Source: JAWLBM01 sp041687675 (GTDB taxonomy: Bacteria; Pseudomonadota; Alphaproteobacteria; Rhizobiales; Pleomorphomonadaceae). Taken from it: DNA of 64,000 bases. The stretch covers positions 50,080 to 114,079 of the forward strand of contig JAWLBM010000010.1 of NCBI GenBank assembly GCA_041687675.1, given 5' to 3'. Positions within the stretch are counted from its first letter, which is position 1; the number at the start of each line of letters is the position of its first letter. The notes under the pieces were generated by a model. The model ran no database searches. It saw only the letters and a program-made list of their open reading frames with translations, and was not told the DNA's origin. Shown here one piece after another: positions 8,866 through 16,377 of the stretch. A program made the position numbers and the translations under genes.

Positions 8866-10077
8866 TCAGAAGAAGGCCTGGATGCCGGTCTGGGCGCGGC
8901 CGAGGATCAGGGCGTGGATGTCGTGGGTGCCCTCGTAGGTGTTGACGGTCTCCAGGTTCACCATGTGGCGCATCACCTGGTACTCCTCGGAGATGCCGTT
9001 GCCGCCGTGCATGTCGCGCGCCATGCGGGCGATGTCGAGGGCCTTGCCGCAGTTGTTGCGCTTGATCAGCGAGATCATCTCCGGCGCCATCCGGCCCTCG
9101 TCGAACAGGCGGCCGACGCGCAGCGCCGCCTGCAGGCCGAGGGCGATTTCGGTCTGCATGTCGGCGAGCTTCTTCTGGACGAGCTGCGTGGCGGCGAGCG
9201 GCTTGCCGAACTGCTTGCGCTCCAGCGTGTAGGAGCGGGCCGCGTGCCAGCAGGCCTCGGCGGCGCCCATGACGCCCCAGGCGATGCCGTAGCGGGCGCG
9301 GTTGAGGCAGCCGAACGGGCCCTTGAGGCCGGAGACGTTCGGCAGCAGCGCGCTCTCGGGCACCTCCACCCCGTCCATCACGATCTCGCCGGTGATCGAG
9401 GCGCGGAGCGACAGCTTGCCGCCGATCTTCGGCGCCGAGAGGCCCTTCATCCCCTTTTCCAGCACGAAGCCGCGGATCTCGTCGCCATGGGCGGCGCTCT
9501 TCGCCCAGACGACGAAGACGTCGGCGATCGGCGAATTGGAGATCCACATCTTGCTGCCGGTCAGCCGGTAGCCGCCGTCGATCCGCTCGGCGCGGGTGCG
9601 CATGCCTGCGGGATCGGAGCCGGCGTCCGGCTCGGTCAGGCCGAAGCAGCCGATCCACTCGCCGGTGGCGAGCTTCGGCAGGTACTTCTTCCTCTGGTCC
9701 TCGTCGCCATAGGCCCAGATCGGGTACATCACCAGCGACGACTGCACGCTCATCATCGAGCGGTAGCCGGAATCGACGCGCTCCACCTCGCGGGCGACCA
9801 GCCCGTAGGAGACATAGGAGGCGCCGGCGCAGCCGTACTCCTCCGGGATCGTCACGCCGAGAAGGCCGAGCGCGCCCATCTCGCGGAAGATCTCCGGGTC
9901 GGTCCTCTCGTGGGCGTAGGCCTCGATGACCCGCGGCTGCAGCTTCTCCTGCGCGAAGTCGCGCGCGGTGTCGCGGATCATCCGCTCGTCCTCGGAGAGC
10001 TGGTCCTCGAGGACGAAGGGATCGTCCCACTGGAAGGCGGCGGGCTTGGAGCCGGCGGGCTTTGCGATGGCGCTCAT
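8866..10077 (-). CDS. gcdH: Glutaryl-CoA dehydrogenase
   Basis: Flavoenzyme that oxidises and decarboxylates glutaryl-CoA to crotonyl-CoA, the last dedicated step of lysine, hydroxylysine and tryptophan breakdown. The acyl-CoA dehydrogenase fold is complete. CFGLTEPDAGSDP and KMWISNSPIADVFVVWAK are FAD and substrate contacts. The C-terminal NTYEGTHDIHALILGR is the glutaryl-CoA dehydrogenase version of the motif, including the catalytic glutamate. I chose the ATG at 10077 (403 residues); a GTG at 10086 overlapping the dapB-like stop would add three residues. It is 5 bp downstream of the dapB-like gene, so co-transcribed. The 3' end runs straight into repeat DNA. Confidence 0.93.
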   Translation of the reverse strand: MSAIAKPAGSKPAAFQWDDPFVLEDQLSEDERMIRDTARDFAQEKLQPRVIEAYAHERTDPEIFREMGALGLLGVTIPEEYGCAGASYVSYGLVAREVERVDSGYRSMMSVQSSLVMYPIWAYGDEDQRKKYLPKLATGEWIGCFGLTEPDAGSDPAGMRTRAERIDGGYRLTGSKMWISNSPIADVFVVWAKSAAHGDEIRGFVLEKGMKGLSAPKIGGKLSLRASITGEIVMDGVEVPESALLPNVSGLKGPFGCLNRARYGIAWGVMGAAEACWHAARSYTLERKQFGKPLAATQLVQKKLADMQTEIALGLQAALRVGRLFDEGRMAPEMISLIKRNNCGKALDIARMARDMHGGNGISEEYQVMRHMVNLETVNTYEGTHDIHALILGRAQTGIQAFF

Positions 10078-10082
10078 GATTT

Positions 10083-10880
10083 TCACTCCAGGATCTGGTC
10101 GAGGCCGCGGACGAGGCCCGTCAGCGACGGGACCCGGCGGACCGCGAGAAGGGTGCCGGCGACATAGGGCGCGGCGGACGAGCCGGCGTCGTGGCGGATG
10201 ACGAGGCGCTCGTCCGGCGCGCCGAACAGCGCCTCGCAGGACAGGACGTAGCCGGGCATGCGCACCGAGTGCACCTGCACGGCGCCGACGGTGCCGCCGC
10301 GGGTCTCGCGCACGCCGCCGAGTTCCGCGACCGGCTTCGCCGTCGAGGGCCGGCGGACGGTCGAGAGCCGCTCGGCGAGCTCGCGGGCCGTGCCGGACGG
10401 GGTGTCGGGCTTCTTCGCCGAGGCGTAGTCGATCACCTCGACGTCGGCGACGAAGCGGGCGGCCATCAGCGCGAAGCGGGTCATCAGCGCCGCGGTGACG
10501 GAGAAGTTGCCCGAGGCGAACACCCCGAGCCCCGCAGCGCGGGCCTTGCCGTCGATCTCGGCGTAGTCCTCGGACGTCAGCCCGGACGTGCCCACCACCA
10601 CGTGGACGCCGGCGCCCAGCGCCTGCATCGCATGCCCCTTCACCACATGGGGCTTGGTGTAGTCGACCAGCACGTCGGGCCGGGCGGCGAGCGCCTCCTC
10701 CAGCGTTGCCGAGACGGTCACGCCGGCCGCCGCCCCGCCGAGCGCCTCGCCGAGGTCGCGGCCGGCGGCAGAGCGGGCCACCGCGCCGACGAGGTCGAGG
10801 TCGTCCGCGGCGATCACCCCGCGGGCGACCGCGCTCCCCGTCCAGCCGGTCGCGCCGGCGACGACGACCCGCAGCGCCAT
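10083..10880 (-). CDS. DapB-like (dihydrodipicolinate reductase family) protein lacking the catalytic histidines
   Basis: A 265-residue NAD(P)-dependent reductase of the DapB family. The nucleotide motif VVVAGATGWTGSAV and the segments VVVGTSGL, ASGNFSV and DTPSGTA are recognisable. Canonical DapB has an EAHHxxKxDAPSGTA motif with paired histidines, the first catalytic. Here the stretch reads DYASAKKPDTPSGTA: the lysine and PSGTA survive but both histidines are gone. It lies 4 bp below the aminoadipate-semialdehyde dehydrogenase and just above gcdH, in a degradative operon. I therefore infer a catabolic or repair reductase, perhaps for a cyclic imine, rather than the biosynthetic enzyme. The exact reaction is unknown. 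Confidence 0.75.
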   Translation of the reverse strand: MALRVVVAGATGWTGSAVARGVIAADDLDLVGAVARSAAGRDLGEALGGAAAGVTVSATLEEALAARPDVLVDYTKPHVVKGHAMQALGAGVHVVVGTSGLTSEDYAEIDGKARAAGLGVFASGNFSVTAALMTRFALMAARFVADVEVIDYASAKKPDTPSGTARELAERLSTVRRPSTAKPVAELGGVRETRGGTVGAVQVHSVRMPGYVLSCEALFGAPDERLVIRHDAGSSAAPYVAGTLLAVRRVPSLTGLVRGLDQILE

Positions 10881-10884
10881 CGGC

Positions 10885-12417
10885 TCACTCCACCTCGAAG
10901 GACACGCCCTGCGCCAGCGGCAGGTCGCGGCCGTAGTTGATGGTGTTGGTCGCCCGGCGCATGTAGGCCTTCCAGGCGTCCGAGCCGGCCTCGCGGCCGC
11001 CGCCGGTCTCCTTCTCGCCGCCGAACGCGCCGCCGATCTCCGCGCCCGACGGGCCGATGTTGACGTTGGCGATGCCGCAGTCGGAGCCGACCACGGAGAG
11101 GAAGGTCTCCGCCTCGCGCAGGTCGTTGGTGAAGATCGAGGAGGAGAGGCCCTGCGGCACGCCGTTGTGCAGCGCCATCACCGCGTCGAAGTCGGACCAG
11201 GACATGACGTAGAGGATCGGCGCGAAGGTCTCCTGGCGGACGAACTCGGCTTGGGACGGCAGCTCCACCAGCGCCGGGCGGGCATAGAAGGCCCCCTCGC
11301 CCATCGCCTCGGCCGCGCGCTCGCCGCCGGTGATCGTCGCCCCGGCCTGGCGGGCCTCGGCCAGCACCGCCTGCATCGCGTCGAAGGCGGCCTTGTCGAT
11401 CAGCGGCCCGACCAGCACCCCGGCCTCGCGCGGGTCGCCGACCTTCACCGAGCCGTAGGCCTTGCGGAGCCGCGGCACCAGCTCCTCGTAGACGCTCTCG
11501 TGCACGAACAGGCGGCGCAGCGTGGTGCAGCGCTGGCCGGCGGTGCCCATCGCCGCGAAGGCGACGGCGCGGACCACGAGGTCGAGGTCGGCGCTCGGGC
11601 AGACCACCGCGGCATTGTTGCCGCCGAGCTCGAGGATCGCCCGGGCGAAGCGCCGGGCGAGCCGCGGGCCGACGACGCGGCCCATGGCGGTGGAGCCGGT
11701 GGCGCTCACCACCGGCACGCGCGGGTCGTCGACCAGCGCCTCGCCGGCGGCGCCGCCGCCGGTCACCACCTCGACGAGGTGCGCCGGGGCGCCGGCCTTC
11801 CCGGCCGCCCGGTCGAACAGCGCCTTGACGGCGAGCGCGGTGAGCGGCGTCTTCTCCGACGGCTTCCAGACCACGCTGTCGCCGCAGACGAGCGCCAGCG
11901 CCGCGTTCCAGGACCATACGGCGACGGGGAAGTTGAAGGCGGAGATGACGCCGACGACGCCGATCGGGTGCCAAGTCTCCATCATCCGGTGCGAGCCGCG
12001 CTCGGTGGCGATGGTCAGGCCATAGAGCTGGCGCGACAGGCCGACGGCGAAGTCGCAGATGTCGATCATCTCCTGCACCTCGCCGAGGCCCTCGGAGACG
12101 ACCTTGCCGGCCTCGATGGTGACGAGGCGGCCGAGGTCGGCCTTGTGGGCGCGAAGCTCCTCGCCGAGGAGGCGGACGAGTTCGCCCCGCTTCGGCGCCG
12201 GCACGGCCCGCCAGGCGAGGAAGGCCGCGTGGGCGCGGCCGATGGCGGCCTGCATCTCCTCCTGGCCGGCGGCGGCGACGGCGCCGACGACCTCGCCGTT
12301 GATCGGCGAGCGGGCGGCGATGTCGCCGCCGGCGGTCGCCTCGGCGGCGACGCCCATGCGGGCGAGCAGCGCCTGCGTCTCGGCGGTGAGCGCGGCGGTG
12401 CGGATGATCTCGTTCAT
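10885..12417 (-). CDS. amaB: Alpha-aminoadipate-semialdehyde dehydrogenase (ALDH7 / antiquitin type)
   Basis: Predicted NAD-dependent oxidation of 2-aminoadipate 6-semialdehyde (in equilibrium with piperideine-6-carboxylate) to 2-aminoadipate. The 510-residue product carries the aldehyde dehydrogenase catalytic Cys297 in GTAGQRCTTLRRLF, a signature specific to the ALDH7A1/antiquitin clade, and the general-base Glu263 in LELGGNNA. EIGGAFGGEKETGGGREAGSD near the C-terminus is also clade-typical. The ATG at 12417 is the start that fits family length; longer readings enter the divergent promoter. It is first in the operon, transcribed away from the LysR gene across 185 bp that contain an inverted-repeat operator. 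Confidence 0.92.
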   Translation of the reverse strand: MNEIIRTAALTAETQALLARMGVAAEATAGGDIAARSPINGEVVGAVAAAGQEEMQAAIGRAHAAFLAWRAVPAPKRGELVRLLGEELRAHKADLGRLVTIEAGKVVSEGLGEVQEMIDICDFAVGLSRQLYGLTIATERGSHRMMETWHPIGVVGVISAFNFPVAVWSWNAALALVCGDSVVWKPSEKTPLTALAVKALFDRAAGKAGAPAHLVEVVTGGGAAGEALVDDPRVPVVSATGSTAMGRVVGPRLARRFARAILELGGNNAAVVCPSADLDLVVRAVAFAAMGTAGQRCTTLRRLFVHESVYEELVPRLRKAYGSVKVGDPREAGVLVGPLIDKAAFDAMQAVLAEARQAGATITGGERAAEAMGEGAFYARPALVELPSQAEFVRQETFAPILYVMSWSDFDAVMALHNGVPQGLSSSIFTNDLREAETFLSVVGSDCGIANVNIGPSGAEIGGAFGGEKETGGGREAGSDAWKAYMRRATNTINYGRDLPLAQGVSFEVE

Positions 12418-12555
12418 GAGGTTCTCTCCCTCGGCGCGTCCGGACCGGTTTCGGGCCCGCCGCCCCCGATCGGCGGACCGGCGCGGCCGGCGCGCCCGTT
12501 CGACATGCCCCGTTATCCCCCTCGACCCCCTGCCCTTCAAGCGATGTTTTCTGCT

Positions 12556-12582
12556 AGGGTCATGACCGGAACTCATGACCCT
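12556..12582. promoter_or_regulatory. Perfect inverted repeat, probable LysR operator between amaB and the regulator
   Basis: Arms AGGGTCATGA (12556-12565) and TCATGACCCT (12573-12582) are exact inverse complements separated by 7 bp. The element lies 139 bp above the amaB start and 20 bp above the LysR ATG. It contains a T-N11-A arrangement as expected for LysR recognition sites. Its position over the regulator promoter suggests autoregulation together with control of the catabolic operon. This is inference from symmetry and position only. Confidence 0.7.
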
Positions 12583-12602
12583 GCCCCCTGGATCCACCCC
12601 GG

Positions 12603-13517
12603 ATGCAACGCGCCTTCCTGCCGTCCATGCCCGCCCTCACCGCCTTCGAGAGCGCCGCCCGGCACCTCAGTTTCTCCCGCGCGGCCGAGGAGTTGCACCT
12701 GACGCAGGGGGCCGTCAGCCGGCAGATCCGGCAGATCGAGGACAGCCTCGGCGTGGCGCTGTTCGAGCGGGTGAACCAGCGCGTCTTCCTCACAGACGCC
12801 GGGCGGCTCTACCTCAAGGACGTGCAGCGGGCGCTGGGCGGCCTTGCGGATGCGACCTTCCGGGTGATGGCGACGGCGGGCCGCGGCGGGGTGCTGGACC
12901 TTGCCGTGCTGCCGACCTTCGCCGCCCGCTGGCTGATGCCGCGCCTGCCCGGCTTCCTCGCCGCCCATCCGGACGCGACGGTGAACTTCGCCGTGCGGCT
13001 CGCTCCCTTCGACTTCGCCGCCGAGCCCTTCGACGCGGCGATCCACCATGGCGAGCCGACCTGGCCCGGCGCCGTCTGCGAGCCGCTCTGCGGCGAGGCG
13101 GTGGTGCCGGTCGCCGCGCCCGCCCTCGCCCGGCGGCTGCGCGAGGAGAGCCCGCGGGGGCTGGCCGCCGTGACGCTTCTGCACCAGTCCACCCGCCCGA
13201 ACGGCTGGCGCGACTATCTCGCCCGCGAGGGGCTGGAGCCGGAGGGCGCCTACCGCGGCTTCCGCTTCGACCAGTTCGCGATGATCGCCGGCGCGGCCGC
13301 GGCGGGCCTCGGCGTCGCGCTGATGCCGCGCTTCCTGGTCGAGGCGGAACTCGCCGCCGGCAGCCTGGAGGTGGTGTTCGACCGGCCGCTCTCCTCGGGC
13401 ACCGGCTACTGGTTCGTCTACCCCGAGGCGAAGGCCGGCTTCGGGCTGATGCGCGCCTTCGGCCGCTGGCTCGCCGCCGAGGCCGCCACCCCCGCCGGCG
13501 CCGACGCGGCCGCCTGA
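12603..13517 (+). CDS. LysR-family transcriptional regulator, GcvA/GcdR-like
   Basis: A 304-residue DNA-binding regulator. The N-terminal winged helix contains LTAFESAARHLSFSRAAEELHLTQGAVSRQIRQIE, the standard LysR helix-turn-helix, and a GcvA-like linker (VFLTDAGRLYLKDVQRAL). The periplasmic-binding-protein-like effector domain fills residues 90-290. The gene diverges from the aminoadipate-semialdehyde dehydrogenase operon. In Pseudomonas a LysR activator (GcdR) controls gcdHG and responds to glutarate, so a glutarate-type inducer is a reasonable guess. The start at 12603 closely follows the operator; an internal ATG eight codons on is possible. Confidence 0.88.
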   Translation: MQRAFLPSMPALTAFESAARHLSFSRAAEELHLTQGAVSRQIRQIEDSLGVALFERVNQRVFLTDAGRLYLKDVQRALGGLADATFRVMATAGRGGVLDLAVLPTFAARWLMPRLPGFLAAHPDATVNFAVRLAPFDFAAEPFDAAIHHGEPTWPGAVCEPLCGEAVVPVAAPALARRLREESPRGLAAVTLLHQSTRPNGWRDYLAREGLEPEGAYRGFRFDQFAMIAGAAAAGLGVALMPRFLVEAELAAGSLEVVFDRPLSSGTGYWFVYPEAKAGFGLMRAFGRWLAAEAATPAGADAAA

Positions 13518-13641
13518 CCCACCTGCCGCTCGCCTGCCTCCACCCGGGCGCGCCGCCGCCCGGGCTTACCCGCCGAAGCCGCGCCGAAGCCATCGACAGG
13601 ACTTGACCGGCACCCCGGCATCGCATACCCAAAACGCCGTC

Positions 13642-13735
13642 GGAGCCGTGGCCGAGAGGCTGAAGGCGGCGGTTTGCTAAACCGTTATACGGGCGTAAAC
13701 CCGTATCGAGGGTTCGAATCCCTCCGGCTCCGCCA
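13642..13735 (+). tRNA. tRNA-Ser (anticodon GCT)
   Basis: A 94-nt tRNA including an encoded CCA at 13733-13735. The acceptor arms GGAGCCG (13642-13648) and CGGCTCC (13725-13731) pair perfectly, with G at 13732 as discriminator base. The anticodon GCT is at 13676-13678 in the loop TTTGCTAAA, reading AGC and AGT codons. A long variable arm (TACGGGCGTAAACCCGTA) and the T loop GGTTCGAATCC identify a class II serine tRNA. It sits alone, at the boundary between the lysine operon and the pxp/ABC cluster. Confidence 0.97.
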
Positions 13736-13797
13736 GACCTCCCACTTAACTAGCTGGCATAGCTTGGTTTTTCGAGAACTGGAGCGTGCGGCCGCAG

Positions 13798-13972
13798 TAC
13801 CGGCCCCACGTCGTCCGGGTGCCCGACGACATGGCGGCGTTGGGCTACGACGGCATCGACCTCGCCGGAACCGCTCTCTTCGACCCCCTATGAGGCCATG
13901 GTCGACGTGCTCGTCGATCTGCTGGTTGGTCCCCGACCGGCCGAATCCGTGCGGCTTGCGGCGAACTCATAG
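13798..13972 (+). pseudogene. Remnant of the C-terminal end of a LacI/PurR-family regulator
   Basis: In the first frame the DNA encodes HVVRVPDDMAALGYDGIDL followed by AGTALFDPL and a stop. This matches the VPDDVAVVGFDDI segment near the end of LacI-type effector domains. Shifting frame gives PYEAMVDVLVDLLVGPRPAE and then VRLAANS with a stop, which fits the family C-terminus. So a frameshift lies near 13888 and everything upstream is missing. The fragment begins about 60 bp after the tRNA gene. It is an inactive leftover, probably from an earlier gene content at this tRNA-adjacent site. The rest of the 402 bp between tRNA-Ser and pxpA holds only the pxpA promoter region. Confidence 0.6.
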
Positions 13973-14090
13973 CCCGGGGAATGGGCTGAGGCTGGAGACG
14001 GCGAGAAGCGGCGAAGGCTGGTGCCCCGCTCGTGCCCCGCTTCCGCCTTCCCCTTTCCGCAATCAGCTCGCCACAGCTTTTGACGCTTGA

Positions 14091-14111
14091 TGATATACCA
14101 TGCACCATATA
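14091..14111 (+). promoter_or_regulatory. Operator-like sequence upstream of pxpA, shared with the pxpB promoter
   Basis: An AT-rich 21-bp stretch starting TGATATACC and ending ACCATATA in a GC-rich background. The reverse complement of 21382-21402, in front of pxpB, matches it at 16 of 21 positions. A TTGACG -35-like hexamer (14080-14085) ends 5 bp before it, so a bound repressor would cover the promoter. The GntR-family regulator encoded within the same cluster is the obvious candidate to bind both. Confidence 0.6.
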
Positions 14112-14137
14112 GCGTTAGTGCATTGCGGGAGGCGAAT

Positions 14138-14863
14138 GTGACGCGACCCTCGATCAACTGCGACATGGGCGAGGCCTTCGGAATCTATCGCTTCGGCGAC
14201 GACGAGGCCTGCATGCCCTTCGTGACACACGCAAACGTCGCCTGCGGCTTCCACGCCTCCGACCCGATGGTGATGCGCCGAACCGTGGAGGCGGCGAAGC
14301 GGCACGGCCTCGCGGTCGGCTCGCACCCCGGCCTGCCCGACCGGGAGGGTTTCGGTCGGCGGGAGATGCGGATGACGCGCGACGAGGTCTCCGCGCTGGT
14401 GCAGTACCAGACCGGCGCCCTCCGGGCGTTTCTCGACGCGGCCGGACTGCCGCTGTCGCACATCAAGCCGCACGGCGCATTGTTCGGCATGGCGCAGCGC
14501 GACGAGGCGATCGCCGAGGGCATCGCCGACGCGGCCCTGCAGTTCGGGGTTCCGGTGATCGCCTTCTCCGACTGCGCGATGTCCGAGGTCTTCACCCGGC
14601 GGGGCGTGCCGTTCGTCTGCGAGTTCTACGCCGACCTCGACTACGACGACGCGGGCCGCCAGGTGATCACCAAGGAGCATCACCCGGTCCCGCCGGAGGT
14701 CGTCGCCGAGAAGGTCCGCCGCGCCGTGTCCGAGGGCGTCACCCGCTCCCTCGGCGGCCGCGACGTGCGGGTCGTCGCCGATACCATCTGCGTTCACAGC
14801 GACACCCCGAACGCCGTCGAGGTGGCGCGGGCGGTGCATGCGGCGGTCGCGCAACTGAGCTAG
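14138..14863 (+). CDS. pxpA: 5-oxoprolinase subunit PxpA (LamB/YcsF family)
   Basis: One of three subunits of the bacterial ATP-dependent 5-oxoprolinase, which opens 5-oxo-L-proline to glutamate. The 241-residue protein starts SINCDMGEAFGIY and contains HANVACGFHASDP, VGSHPGLPD and HIKPHGALF, all hallmarks of the LamB/YcsF barrel. I chose the GTG at 14138 because GGGAGG ends 5 bp before it, and an upstream ATG would place translation inside the operator. The next gene starts 13 bp after the stop. Unusually, pxpB and pxpC are not adjacent but lie 7 kb away, beyond a transporter and a regulator. The substrate may be a 5-oxoproline analogue. Confidence 0.9.
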   Translation: MTRPSINCDMGEAFGIYRFGDDEACMPFVTHANVACGFHASDPMVMRRTVEAAKRHGLAVGSHPGLPDREGFGRREMRMTRDEVSALVQYQTGALRAFLDAAGLPLSHIKPHGALFGMAQRDEAIAEGIADAALQFGVPVIAFSDCAMSEVFTRRGVPFVCEFYADLDYDDAGRQVITKEHHPVPPEVVAEKVRRAVSEGVTRSLGGRDVRVVADTICVHSDTPNAVEVARAVHAAVAQLS

Positions 14864-14876
14864 GAGGAGCGCAGCC

Positions 14877-16340
14877 GTGCGCGTGCTGGTGGGCGAAGCT
14901 GTTCCCGAGATGCTGGTGCGCTCCCTCGCCCCGGTGGTCCGGTGCATTGGCGCCGCCCTCGGACCGGACGGGCGGACGGTGCTGGTGCCGTGCGGCGACC
15001 GGGTGGCACCCGCCCTAACCGGGGTCGAGATCGCCCGCGCGGTGGTCGATGCCCGCGGCGCCGCGACGGTCGCCCCGACCATGCTGAAGGAGACCTTGGT
15101 GGCGGCCGACCGAGACCTCGGCGACGGCACCGCCCGCCTCGCCCTGATCGCCGCGACCACTTTCCGCGCGGCCGTTCGGCGAACGGCCGGACGGCTCGCC
15201 GCGACCGGGTTCGCCGACGAGATGGACGACCTGCGCGGCCGGGTGGCGGCGCATCTCGACGAGCAGCGGGAGGAGGCTCCGGATCCGCTGCGGCTCGCAC
15301 TCGCGGCCGGGGCCGATCCTCACCTTGCCGAAGCGCTGACGGCCCTTTTCGGGAGCGTCGGGCCGGAGGGAGTGATCGACATCGCCGAGAGCCCCCGGGC
15401 CGGCATCGAGGTCTCCAGCCAGCCCGGCTTCTGCTTCGATGCGGTTCACCTGCCGGCCGGGTCGTCGGGAGAGAAGAGCGTCCTCTCCGACGTCCACGTT
15501 CTCGCGGCGGACGACATCGTCTCCGATTTCGGCGCGCTGGCGCCGGTGCTCGAGGGCTTCGCCCGGCGCGGCAAGTCGCTTCTGGTCGTCGCCCGCGACG
15601 TGGTTGGCCCGGCGCTCGCCGCCATCGAGCGAAATCGCGCCGCCGGCCTCGCCAGCGTCGTCGCATTGCGTCCGACGGACGTGTCCGCCCGGGCCGCCGG
15701 GGTAATCGGCGATCTCGCTGCCGCGACCGGCGCGACCCTGCTCGGCGGGGCGGACGGCTCGACGGTCGCAGGGGCCAGGCCGGGGCACCTCGGCAGGGCC
15801 GAAGGCTTCCGGCTCGCGCATGGCACAGCGCTCCTCGACCGTCCGCGGCACGACCCTGACGCGCTGCGGATCCGCGCGGCGGAGATCGGTCACGACATCC
15901 GGCAAAGCCGTTATCTCGCCCTCGACCGCGAGCACGCCGAGCGGCGCCTTGCGCGCCTGACCGGCCGCTGGGCGAGGCTCGACATTGGCCCCGCCGAAGG
16001 AGCGGACGCGCGCGCCCGCGCCATGGCGGCCCGCCGTGCCCTCGCCTGCCTGCGTGCCGCGGCGACGGGCGGCGCCGTCGAGGGCGCCGGCCGCAGCCTG
16101 GCGCGGGTCGCCGACGGCCTCGAGCGCCGTCCGTCCGGCGGGGCGGCCGGCGCGGTGGCCGAGGGCCTAAGGTCGGTGGCGGACCGGCTCGCCCGCAACG
16201 CCGCCTCGGGCGACCGGGCCCCACCGGCGGGAAACAGCGGTGCGGTTTTCGATCCGCTGCCGGTCAGCCGCGGCATCGCCGAGCGCGCCCTGTCGCTCGC
16301 CGCCGGGCTGATGCGCGTGGAGGCGGTCGTATGTCGGTAA
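14877..16340 (+). CDS. Divergent GroEL-like (cpn60) protein, probably ATPase-defective
   Basis: A 487-residue relative of GroEL (about 545 residues normally). The order of motifs follows GroEL: ALGPDGRTV (27-35), VAPTMLKETL (65-74), LGDGTARLALIA (81-92), an apical domain with EGVIDIAE (165-171) and LAPVLEGFARRGKSLLVVAR (221-240), then RALACLRAAATGGAVEGAGR. By eye alignment the GroEL residue Asp87 is kept (Asp83), but Asp52 is Thr48 and Asp398 is Arg387, so ATP hydrolysis is probably lost. The Gly-Gly-Met tail is absent. The gene starts 13 bp after pxpA and 37 bp before the ABC ATPase, so it is in the same operon. A dedicated scaffold or assembly factor for Pxp or the transporter is possible; no function is established. 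Confidence 0.8.
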   Translation: MRVLVGEAVPEMLVRSLAPVVRCIGAALGPDGRTVLVPCGDRVAPALTGVEIARAVVDARGAATVAPTMLKETLVAADRDLGDGTARLALIAATTFRAAVRRTAGRLAATGFADEMDDLRGRVAAHLDEQREEAPDPLRLALAAGADPHLAEALTALFGSVGPEGVIDIAESPRAGIEVSSQPGFCFDAVHLPAGSSGEKSVLSDVHVLAADDIVSDFGALAPVLEGFARRGKSLLVVARDVVGPALAAIERNRAAGLASVVALRPTDVSARAAGVIGDLAAATGATLLGGADGSTVAGARPGHLGRAEGFRLAHGTALLDRPRHDPDALRIRAAEIGHDIRQSRYLALDREHAERRLARLTGRWARLDIGPAEGADARARAMAARRALACLRAAATGGAVEGAGRSLARVADGLERRPSGGAAGAVAEGLRSVADRLARNAASGDRAPPAGNSGAVFDPLPVSRGIAERALSLAAGLMRVEAVVCR

Positions 16341-16377
16341 GACGGCTCCCAACGACGGAATGCGGGGAGGATCAGTC

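Noticed and set aside
10083..10880. The DapB-like gene as biosynthetic dapB
   Set aside because: The catalytic histidines are absent and the operon is catabolic, though only a genome search would settle it.
14877..16340. The cpn60-like gene as the housekeeping groEL
   Set aside because: No groES, too short, loss of catalytic aspartates and loss of the GGM tail. A normal groESL must be elsewhere.
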